Source: Acidobacteriota bacterium (GTDB lineage Bacteria; Acidobacteriota; Blastocatellia; Pyrinomonadales; Pyrinomonadaceae). From it: a stretch of DNA of 64,000 nucleotides. Positions 35,444 to 45,625 of this stretch are shown piece by piece (the stretch's first letter is position 1; every line of letters begins with the position of its first letter). The notes under the pieces were generated by a model that was given only the letters and a program-made list of their open reading frames with translations, ran no database searches and had not been told where the DNA came from. The stretch covers positions 62,001 through 126,000 of the forward strand of contig JAFDVJ010000005.1 in NCBI GenBank assembly GCA_018269075.1, written 5' to 3'. The position numbers and the translations under genes are program-made.

Positions 35444-35552
35444 TTGCGATTTGCGATTTGCGATTTGCGATTTTATCAATAAAACCCATTTAATCTAAAA
35501 CGATTGAATGCGAAACATCCAATCGCAAATCGCAAATTGCAAATCGCAAATT
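35444..35552. repeat. Inverted heptamer array between rpmF and fabH
   Basis: TTGCGAT four times (35444-35471) and ATCGCAA, ATCGCAA, ATTGCAA, ATCGCAA (35522-35549). Complementary arms with a 50-nt loop. Confidence 0.93.
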
Positions 35553-35555
35553 ACA

Positions 35556-35741
35556 TTATTCGGTTCCTTTTACGTCTAAAATCTGGCGACCTTTATACGT
35601 TCCCGTTTCGGCGTCGATGCGGTGCGGCCGTTTGGCTTCGCCCGAATCTTTGTCGAGATAGAACTGGGGCGTTTTCAGCGCGTCGTGGGCGCGGCGCTGA
35701 CGGGTGCGTGATTTCGAATGTCTACGTTTCGGATTTGGCAT
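35556..35741 (-). CDS. rpmF: 50S ribosomal protein L32, zinc-free type
   Basis: 61 aa. MPNPKRRHSKSRTRQRRAHDAL is the classic L32 start. The protein has no cysteine, so it is the zinc-independent form. Downstream of yceD as in most bacteria. Confidence 0.95.
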   Translation of the reverse strand: MPNPKRRHSKSRTRQRRAHDALKTPQFYLDKDSGEAKRPHRIDAETGTYKGRQILDVKGTE

Positions 35742-35766
35742 TTTTACCTCTGATTATTCTTTGAAT

Positions 35767-35812
35767 TTTGATCTTCGATCTTTGTTTCGGATCCTCAAAA
35801 CCCAAAGATCGC
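35767..35812. repeat. Short inverted array between yceD and rpmF
   Basis: GATCTTC/GATCTTT at 35769-35784 and CCAAAGATC at 35801-35810. A degenerate copy of the array type; G/T-rich arm first in the transcribed direction. Confidence 0.65.
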
Positions 35813-35818
35813 TTAAGC

Positions 35819-36331
35819 TTATTTTAAATTTTTGAGCGCCGCCCAGCGCGGGTCGGTCGCTTCTTCCAAACAATTACAATTTATCAAATTCCGGTTGCCG
35901 CCGCATTTTTCGCAAAGGCCGCGGCAGTCTTCCCGGCAGAACACCTGCTCCGGCAGGTTCAATAAAATCTGTTCGCGCGCGAGCTCGTTCAGATCGATCT
36001 CGTTTCCTTCGAGGATCGAAACGTCGAGATCGTCCTCCCGAAGCTCGGCTTCGGGCGCTTCCGTGTAGTGCTCCGGCGCGACATAGGCCGCCCTGAACGG
36101 AATCTCGAGGTTCTCCGCGAGCTTTTCGAGGCAGCGCGTGCATTCGATCTCGACCGCGGCGCGGATCGTGCCCTCGACGTCGGTCTGAACGATGTGTTTC
36201 GTCACCCGGCCGGCGACCTCGGCCGGCTCGGTCAGCCGCGCGTCGTCGTCGTCGAGCCCGAGCTCGGCCGGGGCGATCGTAAAGCTGAAGTCGAAAGGCG
36301 AATTTCCGAGTGTGATCAGATCGACAATCAT
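35819..36331 (-). CDS. yceD: YceD/DUF177 family protein (23S rRNA accumulation)
   Basis: 170 aa from ATG 36331 (a TTG 42 nt upstream is possible but less likely). The core has IECTRCLEKL, then a Cys cluster near the C-terminus (FCREDCRGLCEKCGGNRN and CNCLEEATDPRWAAL), the usual DUF177 signature. In other bacteria it is linked to 23S rRNA levels and is coupled to rpmF, as here. Confidence 0.92.
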   Translation of the reverse strand: MIVDLITLGNSPFDFSFTIAPAELGLDDDDARLTEPAEVAGRVTKHIVQTDVEGTIRAAVEIECTRCLEKLAENLEIPFRAAYVAPEHYTEAPEAELREDDLDVSILEGNEIDLNELAREQILLNLPEQVFCREDCRGLCEKCGGNRNLINCNCLEEATDPRWAALKNLK

Positions 36332-36479
36332 CACTACAGGATAAACTTTCAGTTCAAAGAGCGCAAAACGCAAAGGATTAATTATATCTTTTGAAATTGT
36401 TGTGTCAAACCAAAAAAGTCTCGAGTCCGCGGTCGAGTCGTTAAAGTGGTCGTTTTCCGTTTAAAAAGCCCGAACGCCG

Positions 36480-37556
36480 TTACGAAACCGCGCTGCCGAC
36501 GGCCTCGTCGAGGGTTTTGAAACCCCTTTCCGCGAGCAGCCGGGCGAGCCCGCGGTTGAGCTCGCGGGCGAACGCGAGGCCGCCGTAGACAAAGCCCGTG
36601 TAGGCCTCGACGAGACACGCGCCGGCGGCGATTTTCTCGAACGCGTCGGCCGCCGAAAAAATGCCGCCGACGCCGACGATCGGGATTTCCCCCCGCGAAA
36701 ACCGGAAAATTTTTTCGATCACCTCGGTCGAACGCGCGCGGAGCGGTTTTCCGCTGAGGCCGCCCGCTTCGTCGATCGGCGTTTTGAGCCCGGCGCGCGA
36801 AACGGTCGTGTTGGTCGCGATGATGCCCGCCAAATCCAGATCGGCGGCGATCCCGGCGATCGCTTCGATTTCGGCATCCGTCAAATCCGGCGCGATCTTG
36901 ACGAGCAGCGGTTTCCCGTAGAGCTCGCGGTTTCTTCGCTGGAGCGCGCCGAGCAGCTCTTCGAGGCTGTCGGCCTTCTGCAGCTCGCGGAGATTCGGCG
37001 TGTTCGGACTCGAAACGTTGACCGCGACGTAGTCGGCGACGGGCGCGGCGAGCTCGAAGCTCTTCAAATAATTCTCGATCGCCGCGTCGTTCGGGACGTC
37101 CTTGTTTTTGCCGATGTTGACGCCGACGACGCAGTCCGGCCGGATCCGTTTGAGACGCTCGACGACGCGCCGCGTGCCGTCGTTGTTGAAACCGAGCCGG
37201 TTGACGAGCGCGCCGTCCGCCGGCAGCCGGAAAAGCCGCGGCTTGTCGTTGCCTTTCTGCGGGTTGAGCGTGACGGTGCCGACCTCGACGAAACCGAAGC
37301 CGAGCACGGCGAGTTGCTCGACGACGACGCCGTTCTTGTCGAAACCGGCCGCCACGCCGAGCGGATTTTTGAATTTCAGGCCGAACCGCTCGATCCCGCC
37401 GAACGATTCCCCGACCGCGAATCGCCGCGCGGCCAGCGTCCGCGCCAGTTTCGACCCGATTCCCCGCCGCAGCGCCTCGATCCCGAATTCGTGCGCCGTT
37501 TCCGGCGAAAGCCGGAACAGCGCGGGACGCAAAAGTTTTTCGTAAAGCACGGACAT
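36480..37556 (-). CDS. pyrD: Dihydroorotate dehydrogenase, class 2 (quinone)
   Basis: 358 aa. N-terminal membrane-association helices (SVLYEKLLRPALFRLSPETAHEF), FMN-binding core GVAAGFDKNG, the catalytic serine in NVSSPNTPNLR (about 183), NTTVSR, and GVGGIFSAADAFEK. Oxidises dihydroorotate using quinone. First gene of the minus run that leads into yceD-rpmF-fab. Confidence 0.97.
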   Translation of the reverse strand: MSVLYEKLLRPALFRLSPETAHEFGIEALRRGIGSKLARTLAARRFAVGESFGGIERFGLKFKNPLGVAAGFDKNGVVVEQLAVLGFGFVEVGTVTLNPQKGNDKPRLFRLPADGALVNRLGFNNDGTRRVVERLKRIRPDCVVGVNIGKNKDVPNDAAIENYLKSFELAAPVADYVAVNVSSPNTPNLRELQKADSLEELLGALQRRNRELYGKPLLVKIAPDLTDAEIEAIAGIAADLDLAGIIATNTTVSRAGLKTPIDEAGGLSGKPLRARSTEVIEKIFRFSRGEIPIVGVGGIFSAADAFEKIAAGACLVEAYTGFVYGGLAFARELNRGLARLLAERGFKTLDEAVGSAVS

Positions 37557-37895
37557 TTTAAAGAAAGAATTATAACGATTCGGGCCTGATAAAAAAAATC
37601 GGGTATCGATCTACTTTTTGCCTGATCCGCATATATTCCCGGTTTCAGCTTTCGGGTGCCGGCCGATAACGCTGGTTCATCGTGTTCCAAGATCGGCGCG
37701 GTGTTCCGTCCTTTACATAATTCTGCGGTCGAATTCGATTGCACCGAACATTGGGGAATACCGTCAAACGAACATTATTTTTTACCACATTGCAATAATC
37801 ATAAAAATAACGCAAAATGTGCTAAATTAAACGCATTCAATAATAAATACAGCTTTATCGATAAAATTTTCGCACTTCGCCTGGAGGGATTTAAG
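37557..37895. other. Gene-free AT-rich stretch, divergent upstream region
   Basis: Between pyrD (minus) and the delta-60 propeller gene (plus). Composition drops to AT-rich from about 37700 on, matching the downstream gene. No RNA gene or repeat array recognised. Confidence 0.5.
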
Positions 37896-40631
37896 TTGAA
37901 AAATCTACGCCCAAAGTATCTATGTTTATTTATCGGCATCAGTTTTTTACTACTGACCGGCAATTTTCAAACGCCCGCCCAATCGCCGGATGACGGTTTC
38001 AATCCTAATATTGATATAGTCAATTCCATAGCAAAACAGACTGACGGCAAAATTGTAGTTGGCGGAAGTTTTTTAACTGTAAACGGACAATCGCAAAGAA
38101 TGGTTGCCAGATTTAATGTCGACGGTTCATTGGACTCTTCGTTTATAAATCCCAATGTTCTTCAAGTTGTAAATAAATTATTAATACTGCCGGGCGGCAA
38201 ATTTTTTATCGGAACAATCGGCGGCGGAAAAATCTTGAATGCCGATGGTTCAGATGACAATTCTGTATCTCTTGGATTTAATAATACGGTTAACACCGCG
38301 ATTTTACAGTCTGATGGAAAATTAATCGTCGGAGGTTCTTTTACAACGGCCGGAGGACAAACTCGCAATGGTCTGGCTCGTTTTAATACCGATCTTTCGC
38401 TTGATACATCTTTTAATCCTAATGTTACAGGCAACGTTAATGCTGTTGCCATCCAATCGGACGGAAAAATTTTGATTGGAGGCGGTTTTTCGGCTGTCGC
38501 CGGACAAACTCGCGGTAATTTTGCCAAATTAAACGCCGATGGAACTTTAGATTCCTTAAATTTAGCGGCGGGTTCATTTGTTAATGCGATTGAAATCCAA
38601 TCAGACGGGAAAATATTGGTTGGCGGCGGATTTGCTACTTTTGGCGGACAAACTCGTTTTCGTATCGCTCGAATCAATGCCAATAATTCGTTAGATACAT
38701 CATTTAATCCAAATGCTCAAAGTGGCGGAATTAATACAATTGCGATTCAATCTGATGGGAAAATTCTAATCGGCGGTAGTTTTCTAACTGTTGGCGGACA
38801 AACCTTCAGCTATTTTGCACGTTTGAATATGAATGGTTCGCCCGACACTAATTTTTCATTAGTAATGAGCGCAACGGCACCGGGAATTAAAAGTATTTTC
38901 CCCGAAAATGATGGAAATATTTTAGTCGGCGGAGATTTCTCTGCTGTTAATGGACAAGGCACCGGCGGATTGGCACGTTTTCACAAAGACGGTTCGCTGA
39001 ATACGACATTTGACCCGAATGCCAACAGCACCGTTTTTACTACCGCGACTCAAAAAGACGGAAAAATTCTGCTCGGCGGAGATTTCACCACAATCGGCGG
39101 ACAAAGCAAAGCCCGGCTGGCCCGTTTAAATTTCGATAATACCCTGGATACCGCTTTTGATCCGAGTGCCGATGAATCGGTGCTTTCGATGGTCGTCCAA
39201 CCCGATGGAAAATTTTTGATCGGCGGAGATTTTTTGAATGTCAATGGTCAATCGAGAAGCCATCTCGCGCGCCTTAACGGCGATGGCTCGCTGGATAATA
39301 CTTTTAATCCGAACGCGGATAATTCGATTCGCGGCATCAAGCTTCAAACCGACGGTAAAATTATTATTGTCGGAGATTTTTTAAACGTCAACGGCGTCGC
39401 CCGCGCCAGAATTGCGCGCCTCAATGCCGATGGTTCGCTTGATACGGCGGTTAATCCGAGTGCGGATAACACGGTTAATTCGGCAGCCATCCAAAATGAC
39501 GGAAAAATTTTGATCGGCGGTAATTTTGCTGTCGTCAACGGGCAAACCCGCACGCGTCTGGCACGCCTCAATACCGACCTTTCGCTGGATAATACTTTTA
39601 ATCCGAACGCCGACAATACGGTTTATTCAATTTCACTTTATAATGACGGAAGAATTTTGGTCGGCGGAGATTTTCTGAATGTTAACGGGCAATCGCATTT
39701 TCGTCTCGCTCGTTTGAATTCCGATGGTTCGCTCGATACATCTTTTGGTCCCGGCTTAAACGATACCGTTTTGACGACCTCAATCCAAGCTGACGGCAAA
39801 ATTTTTCTAGGCGGAGCTTTTACTCGAATAAATGCCAACGATCGTTTGCGATTTGCCCGACTAAATGACGATGGAACACTCGATGCATTTAGATGTGATA
39901 CAAATTCTACCGTTTTATCGACCAATATTTTACCTGATGGGAAAATTTTAATTTCCGGAGATTTCACGATTGTCGAAGGCGTAACGCGAAACAGGCTCGC
40001 ACGAATTACCAATGATACACCCGTTTCGCAAAGTATGAATGTAAATGCAGGCGGAATTACGCTGACTCGTGATGGCGGAGGTTTGATGTTTAATCGAGTT
40101 ACATTTGAAAAATCAACCGACAACGGAACAAACTGGACAATGCTCGGAAACGGCACGCCCAGTTTGGCTAATCTCGATAAACGAAATTCGATTTTATCTC
40201 CGGCGGCTTCAACTTATGGGATCACGGGAGTCAGCATCCCAAGCGGACAAAACGTTTTGATTCGGGCAACGGGTTACGGACAAAGCGGTTTGCAGGGCGG
40301 TTCGCAAACCGCCGAAGAATTTGTCCAGAATGTTTATTTGCTTGCTCCGACGGCGGCGAATGTTTCTATTTCGGGCCGAGTTTTTGCAAACGACGGAAGA
40401 GGTTTGCAAAATGCCGTAATTTCTTTAACCGACAGCAAAGGAAACACCCGAACAACCCGCACAAGCTCGTTCGGCTATTACAGATTCGAGGAATTAACGG
40501 TCGGAGAAACCGTGGTTTTATCAATCAATTCCAAAGGATTTCGTTATGAACCGAAGGTCGTAACCGTCAATGAATCGTTGACCGATTACGATTTTATACC
40601 GATAAATTTTGCACAAAAATATCTGAAATAA
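37896..40631 (+). CDS. Secreted delta-60-repeat propeller protein with carboxypeptidase-regulatory C-terminal domain
   Basis: 911 aa. TTG start at 37896 chosen for the GGAGGG 6 nt upstream and the signal peptide that follows ([22 protein letters not shown]). About fourteen blades of the pattern '[33 protein letters not shown]' (delta-60/DUF5122). The last 90 residues (from [14 protein letters not shown]) form a regulatory-like beta-sandwich with [10 protein letters not shown], shared with the giant lipase protein. The gene is markedly AT-richer than its surroundings, suggesting transfer or different selection. Confidence 0.88.
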   Translation: MKNLRPKYLCLFIGISFLLLTGNFQTPAQSPDDGFNPNIDIVNSIAKQTDGKIVVGGSFLTVNGQSQRMVARFNVDGSLDSSFINPNVLQVVNKLLILPGGKFFIGTIGGGKILNADGSDDNSVSLGFNNTVNTAILQSDGKLIVGGSFTTAGGQTRNGLARFNTDLSLDTSFNPNVTGNVNAVAIQSDGKILIGGGFSAVAGQTRGNFAKLNADGTLDSLNLAAGSFVNAIEIQSDGKILVGGGFATFGGQTRFRIARINANNSLDTSFNPNAQSGGINTIAIQSDGKILIGGSFLTVGGQTFSYFARLNMNGSPDTNFSLVMSATAPGIKSIFPENDGNILVGGDFSAVNGQGTGGLARFHKDGSLNTTFDPNANSTVFTTATQKDGKILLGGDFTTIGGQSKARLARLNFDNTLDTAFDPSADESVLSMVVQPDGKFLIGGDFLNVNGQSRSHLARLNGDGSLDNTFNPNADNSIRGIKLQTDGKIIIVGDFLNVNGVARARIARLNADGSLDTAVNPSADNTVNSAAIQNDGKILIGGNFAVVNGQTRTRLARLNTDLSLDNTFNPNADNTVYSISLYNDGRILVGGDFLNVNGQSHFRLARLNSDGSLDTSFGPGLNDTVLTTSIQADGKIFLGGAFTRINANDRLRFARLNDDGTLDAFRCDTNSTVLSTNILPDGKILISGDFTIVEGVTRNRLARITNDTPVSQSMNVNAGGITLTRDGGGLMFNRVTFEKSTDNGTNWTMLGNGTPSLANLDKRNSILSPAASTYGITGVSIPSGQNVLIRATGYGQSGLQGGSQTAEEFVQNVYLLAPTAANVSISGRVFANDGRGLQNAVISLTDSKGNTRTTRTSSFGYYRFEELTVGETVVLSINSKGFRYEPKVVTVNESLTDYDFIPINFAQKYLK

Positions 40632-40812
40632 AATTTTTCGATTCACCGGACGGTTTCCCGCCCGGAATCCGCCGTTGGCGCGGTCCTCGATTATTTCGGC
40701 TCTTTCCCGTCCCGGTCGCCGAAAAATCCGGCTCCGGAACGGTTCGGGCCGGGCAAGACGAGATTGTATTTTGAATTTTGAGCTTGGCGGTGATACGATT
40801 TCCCCTGAAAAT

Positions 40813-41382
40813 ATGGCAGATGAATACGGACTAGTCGAAAAATCGAAAATTATGGACCCGGCGCGGATGAAGCGCGCGCTTTCGCGGCTCGCTTCGGAAA
40901 TCGTCGAGGAAAACCACGGCGCGGAGGATCTGTACATCGTCGGCATCCGGCGGCGCGGCGTCCCGCTCGCCGAGCGGATCGCCGACAAGATCGAACAGCT
41001 CGAAGGCCAGAAGCCGCTCTACGGGATCATCGACATCACGCTCTACCGCGACGATCTTTCGACCGTGGGGGCGAATCCGGTCGTCAACCGGACCGAGCTT
41101 CACGACGACATCGAAAGCAAAAAGATCATTCTCGTCGACGACGTGCTCTACACCGGCCGGACGATCCGCGCGGCGCTCGACCAGCTGATGGATTTCGGCC
41201 GTCCGAACCGCGTTCAGCTCGCCGTCCTGATCGATCGCGGGAAGGAGCATCGCGAGCTGCCGATCCAGGCCGACTACATCGGCAAAACGGTGCCGACCAA
41301 ACGGACCGAGATCATCAAGGTGATGCTCAAGGAGTACGACCCCGAGGAAGCCGTCTGGATTTACGAAAAGCCGACGGATTAA
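40813..41382 (+). CDS. pyrR: PyrR bifunctional regulator / uracil phosphoribosyltransferase
   Basis: 189 aa from ATG 40813. PRPP-binding loop [19 protein letters not shown], preceded by the [13 protein letters not shown] and YRDDLSTVG segments, all diagnostic of PyrR. It normally attenuates pyr operons by binding leader RNA with UMP; no PyrR anti-terminator was recognised upstream. It heads a plus-strand run containing pyrB and pyrC. Confidence 0.95.
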   Translation: MADEYGLVEKSKIMDPARMKRALSRLASEIVEENHGAEDLYIVGIRRRGVPLAERIADKIEQLEGQKPLYGIIDITLYRDDLSTVGANPVVNRTELHDDIESKKIILVDDVLYTGRTIRAALDQLMDFGRPNRVQLAVLIDRGKEHRELPIQADYIGKTVPTKRTEIIKVMLKEYDPEEAVWIYEKPTD

Positions 41383-41403
41383 GCCGGCAAGGAGATTTGT
41401 CCA

Positions 41404-41865
41404 ATGAAAAAATTAAGATTCGTTTTGATTCTCGTCGCGTTTTTCTCCCTCTGTTCGCTCGCCTCCGCTCAAAAACCCCTGAAGCTCGACACTTTCGGCT
41501 ATTACTACATCAAAAACCCGAGCAAGGCCTTCGCGAACATTTCCGAGATCCATCTGGCCGGCGATTACGGCAAGCAGGAAAAACCGCCTGTTTACGGGCT
41601 CGTCCGGCTGAAAAACGCGCCCGGCGATTTCAAGATCCTGAAACCGGTCGAGAAGGGCGATTTCATCAGCTTTTCGACCACTTCGGTCGGCGGCGTGAGC
41701 TACCGTTTCAGCGGCAATTTCACGCGGCTCTTTATCAAAAATCAGAAGTCGACCGACAAACTGAATGACGGCGGGATCGTTCTCCGCGGCACGCTGACCA
41801 AGCTCAAGCGGGGCGCCAAAATCGCCGAGCAGGCGGTCGAATTCACGTATTTTACGGGAACGTAA
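41404..41865 (+). CDS. Small exported protein, unknown
   Basis: 153 aa with AAGGAG upstream and a signal peptide (LRFVLILVAFFSLCSLASAQ). The body is beta-rich with basic residues. No motif recognised. It lies between pyrR and pyrB; its position may be accidental, since a repeat hairpin separates it from pyrB. Confidence 0.75.
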   Translation: MKKLRFVLILVAFFSLCSLASAQKPLKLDTFGYYYIKNPSKAFANISEIHLAGDYGKQEKPPVYGLVRLKNAPGDFKILKPVEKGDFISFSTTSVGGVSYRFSGNFTRLFIKNQKSTDKLNDGGIVLRGTLTKLKRGAKIAEQAVEFTYFTGT

Positions 41866-41893
41866 CGCTCCGTCAAAAGATTTTCGGCGGTTC

Positions 41894-41957
41894 GATCTTT
41901 GGTCTTTGGTCTTTGATCTTCGACCTTTGATTTTATTACGAAGACCAAAGATCAAGG
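41894..41957. repeat. Inverted heptamer array upstream of pyrB
   Basis: GATCTTT, GGTCTTT, GGTCTTT, GATCTTC, GACCTTT, GATTTTA at 41894-41935, then GACCAAAGATCAAGG at 41943-41957. Related in sequence to the Nudix-gene array. Confidence 0.85.
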
Positions 41958-42014
41958 CCGGATTCGCCCGACAACTTTATTTACTTCCGAATTAGGCTTT
42001 TGCAGTCAGCTTCA

Positions 42015-42962
42015 ATGAACAAACCGTTTCGCCGCCGTGATTTACTGGGAATCCGCAGCCTGTCGGCCGAAGAGATCGTCGGCATTCTCAACACCGCCGA
42101 AAATTTCCGCGAGATCAACGCCCGCGAGATCAAAAAAGTCCCGACGCTCCGCGGCAAGACCGTCATCAATCTCTTTTTCGAAAATTCGACCCGCACGCGA
42201 ACCAGCTTCGAGCTCGCCGCCAAGCGCCTGTCGGCCGACGCCGTCAACATCTCGGTCTCGTCGTCGTCGGTCGCGAAGGGCGAAACGCTCGTCGACACGG
42301 CTTTGAATCTCGACGCGATGCAGCCCGACTGCATCGTCGTCCGCCATTCGAGCGCCGGCGTCCCGCACCAGCTCGCGCAGGTTTCGCGCGCCGCGATCGT
42401 CAACGCCGGCGACGGCGCGAACGAGCATCCGACGCAGGCGCTGCTCGACGCGATGACGATCCGCGAGCATAAGGGCAAGATCGAGGGCCTCGAAGTCGCG
42501 ATCGTCGGCGACATCCTCCACAGCCGCGTCGCCCGTTCGAACATCCATCTGCTGACCAAGCTCGGCGCGCGGGTCCGCGTCGCGGGTCCGAAAACGCTCG
42601 TCCCGGCGGATTTCTCGCACTTCGTCGACAACGGGCTCGAAGTCTGCCCGCACATCGAGGACGCGATCGACGGCGCGGACGTCGTGATGATCCTCCGGAT
42701 CCAGAAAGAACGGATGGATTCGGCCTTTTTTCCGACGCTGCGCGAATATTCGATCCATTACGGGCTGACCAACGAGCGGCTCGAGCTCGCCCGGCCGGAC
42801 GCGATCGTCCTGCATCCGGGGCCGATGAATCGCGGCATCGAGATCTCGTCGGACGTCGCCGACAGCTCGCGGAGCCTGATCCTCGATCAGGTCAAATACG
42901 GCGTCGCCGTCCGGATGGCCGTCCTGTATCTCGCGACCGGCGGCGCGGCCGTCGGCGAGTGA
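42015..42962 (+). CDS. pyrB: Aspartate carbamoyltransferase catalytic subunit
   Basis: 315 aa from ATG 42015 (a TTG 15 nt upstream is less likely). Carbamoyl-phosphate site STRTRTSFE (from 58), the KGETLVDT loop and [11 protein letters not shown] near the C-terminus. No pyrI regulatory gene follows. pyrC is separated from it by four other genes. Confidence 0.97.
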   Translation: MNKPFRRRDLLGIRSLSAEEIVGILNTAENFREINAREIKKVPTLRGKTVINLFFENSTRTRTSFELAAKRLSADAVNISVSSSSVAKGETLVDTALNLDAMQPDCIVVRHSSAGVPHQLAQVSRAAIVNAGDGANEHPTQALLDAMTIREHKGKIEGLEVAIVGDILHSRVARSNIHLLTKLGARVRVAGPKTLVPADFSHFVDNGLEVCPHIEDAIDGADVVMILRIQKERMDSAFFPTLREYSIHYGLTNERLELARPDAIVLHPGPMNRGIEISSDVADSSRSLILDQVKYGVAVRMAVLYLATGGAAVGE

Positions 42963-42995
42963 TTTTAGCCCGAAAGCGCCGTTTCTCATAAGTTT

Positions 42996-43565
42996 ATGGC
43001 TGACACTTTACAACTGCTGAACGTCGGGCTCGCCCGCCGGATTCCCCTGATGGACGACGACGAGATGTTCGAATTTCTCGCCTCGAAAGTCGACGAGGCC
43101 AATCAGGTCGCCGACAAATTTTCCTATAAAACGTGGCTCTTCATCTGTCTCAACGACAGTTTCGAGCTGTTCGAAAAGCGCTACTGGGAAAGTATGAAGT
43201 ACGAAGCCAGCCGGATCGATCTCGAATACACGCTGATTCTCGACTTCGCCTTTCAGAAACCGAAGATCAAGCTCGATTATTACGGCACCGGCGGGTTTTA
43301 CGACAACCCCGCGTCGTGCGACGCTCCGAAATCCGACACCCTGATGCCCGTGCTCCACGAAGAATCCGACGAGCTTTTCGAGCAGCGGGATTTTTATCTG
43401 CTCGACGCGCCGCTGCTCGACCCGATCATCCGGGCGCTCGAAGCCAATCTCGACGAGCTCAAGGACACGACGGCCGCCGAAATCGAGACGATCCGGGGCT
43501 GGCGCGAGCTGGTCGCGGCCGACGACGGTTTTCGCGTGGCCTATATTTACAACGAATGGCGGTAG
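42996..43565 (+). CDS. Unknown cytosolic protein, 189 aa
   Basis: Starts 34 nt after pyrB (MADTLQLLNVGLARRIPLMD). Acidic, without signal peptide or membrane segment; aromatic-rich middle (KFSYKTWLFICLNDSFELFEKRYW). No family recognised. Good codon use and tight spacing support it as a real gene of the pyr run. Confidence 0.75.
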   Translation: MADTLQLLNVGLARRIPLMDDDEMFEFLASKVDEANQVADKFSYKTWLFICLNDSFELFEKRYWESMKYEASRIDLEYTLILDFAFQKPKIKLDYYGTGGFYDNPASCDAPKSDTLMPVLHEESDELFEQRDFYLLDAPLLDPIIRALEANLDELKDTTAAEIETIRGWRELVAADDGFRVAYIYNEWR

Positions 43566-43572
43566 GATTATT

Positions 43573-43612
43573 GATTTCGGATTTCGGATTTCGGATTTCG
43601 GATTTCGGATTT
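43573..43612. repeat. Direct heptamer array GATTTCG, five units
   Basis: Five perfect GATTTCG units followed by GATTTT, 7 nt after the stop codon of the 42996 gene. No complementary arm; the same unit recurs at 61587 and, in the other orientation, at 30555 and 34427. Confidence 0.95.
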
Positions 43613-43743
43613 TGAGGGGCGCGGGAAATGAAAATTTTCGGCAAATCCTGTAGAATTCACGCAGCGTCAGGCGTCGATAAAGTTTTCCGCGCCGTCAACC
43701 GGCCTTAAAAGTTATCGGCGGCTGAACGACCCGATTTCACCCG

Positions 43744-45351
43744 ATGAGCAGTCAGAGCAGAACAATCAGCGTCGTCCGCATCGGCTGGATCAGCGTGCCC
43801 GGCCTGGTCGCTTCGCTGATCATCCTCGGCGGTTTGTCGATCATCTGCGAATGGGTCTTCGGCATCCGGCTGCTCGCCCGGTTTTCGCCGACCGATTCCT
43901 CGATGAAGTTCAACACGAGCCTCGTTTTCCTGATTTACGGGCTCAGTTTCCTGTGCCGCCAATCGGAAATCGTCGCGCTTCAAAGAATCGCCAAAACGCT
44001 CGCCCTGATCGGTCTCGCGATCGCCGCGCTGTCGCTTTCGCAGTATCTTTTCCATTACAATCTGGGCCTCGACGAGCTGTTCGTCCGCGACCATCCGAAT
44101 CCGGACATCACGTCGAGCCCGGGCCGGATGTCGCCGCTCGTCGCCTTTAACTTTCTCCTGACCGGCGCGGCGCTGCTGCTCTGGCGGCGAAGCTCGGAAA
44201 AAAATTTCCGGCCGGCGGAATTTCTCGGCATCGCCGGACTCGTGATTCCGGTGATCGTCACGCTCGGTTATCTGTTCAGCGCGAGCTCGCTCTACAGTTT
44301 TTCGAGCGTCACGGGCGTCGCGCTGATCACCAGCCTGCTGTTTCTGGTGCTCCACGTCGGCATTCTCGCGGTCTTCAGCGAACACGGACCGATGACGATT
44401 CTTCTCAGCCGGACGCGCGGCGGCCGGATTCTGCGGTTCCTGCTGCCGACGAGTCTCGGGGCACTGATCCTGTTCGACTGGCTCAGCCTCCGGGCGACGC
44501 GCGCCGGGCTGATCTCCGAAGCGCTCGTCATCCCGCTCGGCACGATCGCGAGCGGCGGCGTCATCGCGCTCTTGATCTGGCGCAGCGCGAGACTACTTTA
44601 CGAGGCCGACCAAAAGGAAAAACAGTCGTTCGTCGAGCTCCAGAACGCCTACCGGACCGCCGAGGAAGCCAACCGGATGAAGGATCTCTTCATCTCGGTC
44701 GTCTCGCACGAACTCCGGACGCCGCTCAACGCGATTCTCGGCTGGGTGCGGATCGTCCGCGTCCAGCCGACCGAGGAAAACAAACGGCGGGCGCTCGAAG
44801 TGATCGGCCGGCAAAGCGAGAATCAGCTCCGGCTGGTCGAGGACCTGCTCGACATCTCGCGCATCATCTCGGGCAAGATGCGGCTCGAAATTCACCCCGT
44901 CGAGCTCGAAAACGTGGTCGCCGAAGCCCTCGAAACGATCCGTCCGGCGGCGGTCGCCCGGAACATCGAGATCGAGTGGAAAAAACCGCCCGAAACGGTC
45001 GCCCTCGAAGCCGACGGCGACCGTTTGCAGCAGGTTTTCTGGAATCTTTTCTCGAACGCCGTCAAATTCACTCAGCCGGGCGGGAAAATGAGCGTGGCGC
45101 TGACGACCGACGGCGAGATCGCCCGAATCGTCGTCGCCGACACGGGTCAGGGCATCGACGCCGCGTTTCTGCCGTTCGTCTTCGACCGGTTCCGGCAGTC
45201 GGACGTCTCCGCCTCGCGCCGGAGCGGCGGGCTCGGCCTCGGATTGTCGCTCGTCCGGAGCATCGTCGAGCTCCACGGCGGCACCGTCGCGGCCGAAAGC
45301 GCGGGCGCCGGACGCGGCGCGGCCTTTACGGTCGAGCTGCCGATCCATTAG
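43744..45351 (+). CDS. Membrane histidine kinase
   Basis: 535 aa. About eight transmembrane helices in residues 12-280 form an unclassified membrane sensor; then a coiled-coil linker, HisKA with His322 in SHELRTPLN, and an ATPase domain with NLFSNAVKFT (N box), DTGQGI (G1), FDRFRQSD (F box) and GGLGLGLSLV (G2). No response regulator is adjacent, so the partner is elsewhere. It lies inside the pyrB-pyrC interval. Confidence 0.93.
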   Translation: MSSQSRTISVVRIGWISVPGLVASLIILGGLSIICEWVFGIRLLARFSPTDSSMKFNTSLVFLIYGLSFLCRQSEIVALQRIAKTLALIGLAIAALSLSQYLFHYNLGLDELFVRDHPNPDITSSPGRMSPLVAFNFLLTGAALLLWRRSSEKNFRPAEFLGIAGLVIPVIVTLGYLFSASSLYSFSSVTGVALITSLLFLVLHVGILAVFSEHGPMTILLSRTRGGRILRFLLPTSLGALILFDWLSLRATRAGLISEALVIPLGTIASGGVIALLIWRSARLLYEADQKEKQSFVELQNAYRTAEEANRMKDLFISVVSHELRTPLNAILGWVRIVRVQPTEENKRRALEVIGRQSENQLRLVEDLLDISRIISGKMRLEIHPVELENVVAEALETIRPAAVARNIEIEWKKPPETVALEADGDRLQQVFWNLFSNAVKFTQPGGKMSVALTTDGEIARIVVADTGQGIDAAFLPFVFDRFRQSDVSASRRSGGLGLGLSLVRSIVELHGGTVAAESAGAGRGAAFTVELPIH

Positions 45352-45365
45352 AATCTGAAAAAGTT

Positions 45366-45617
45366 ATGCCGGAACAGTCGATCCTTTACCACGTCGCCAA
45401 CAAGGCCTACGCCGCGCAGATCGCCCGCGACCGGAACGCGAAATACAACGCCGACCGCGTCGGATGCGTCACGCGCTTCGCGGTTCGCCGGGATTTTCTC
45501 GACCGTTACGAAACGAAGATCGTCGGCGGAAGCCGACACGAGGAATACCGGATTCCGGCCGAGGATCTGGAGGAATTCAATCAAAATATCGTCGGCAAGA
45601 TCGACGTGATCGCCTAA
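45366..45617 (+). CDS. Small conserved-looking protein, 83 aa
   Basis: Starts 14 nt after the histidine kinase (MPEQSILYHVANKAYAAQIA). Basic and helical, with Tyr/Arg-rich segments (DRYETKIVGGSRHEEYRIP). It is followed closely by another small gene. No domain recognised; the compact two-gene arrangement might suggest a functional pair, but no toxin or antitoxin motif is visible. Confidence 0.7.
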   Translation: MPEQSILYHVANKAYAAQIARDRNAKYNADRVGCVTRFAVRRDFLDRYETKIVGGSRHEEYRIPAEDLEEFNQNIVGKIDVIA

Positions 45618-45625
45618 TTTCGAGG

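Noticed and set aside
40632..40812. PyrR-dependent attenuator upstream of pyrR
   Set aside because: Searched for a PyrR-binding loop and terminator pair, none convincing.
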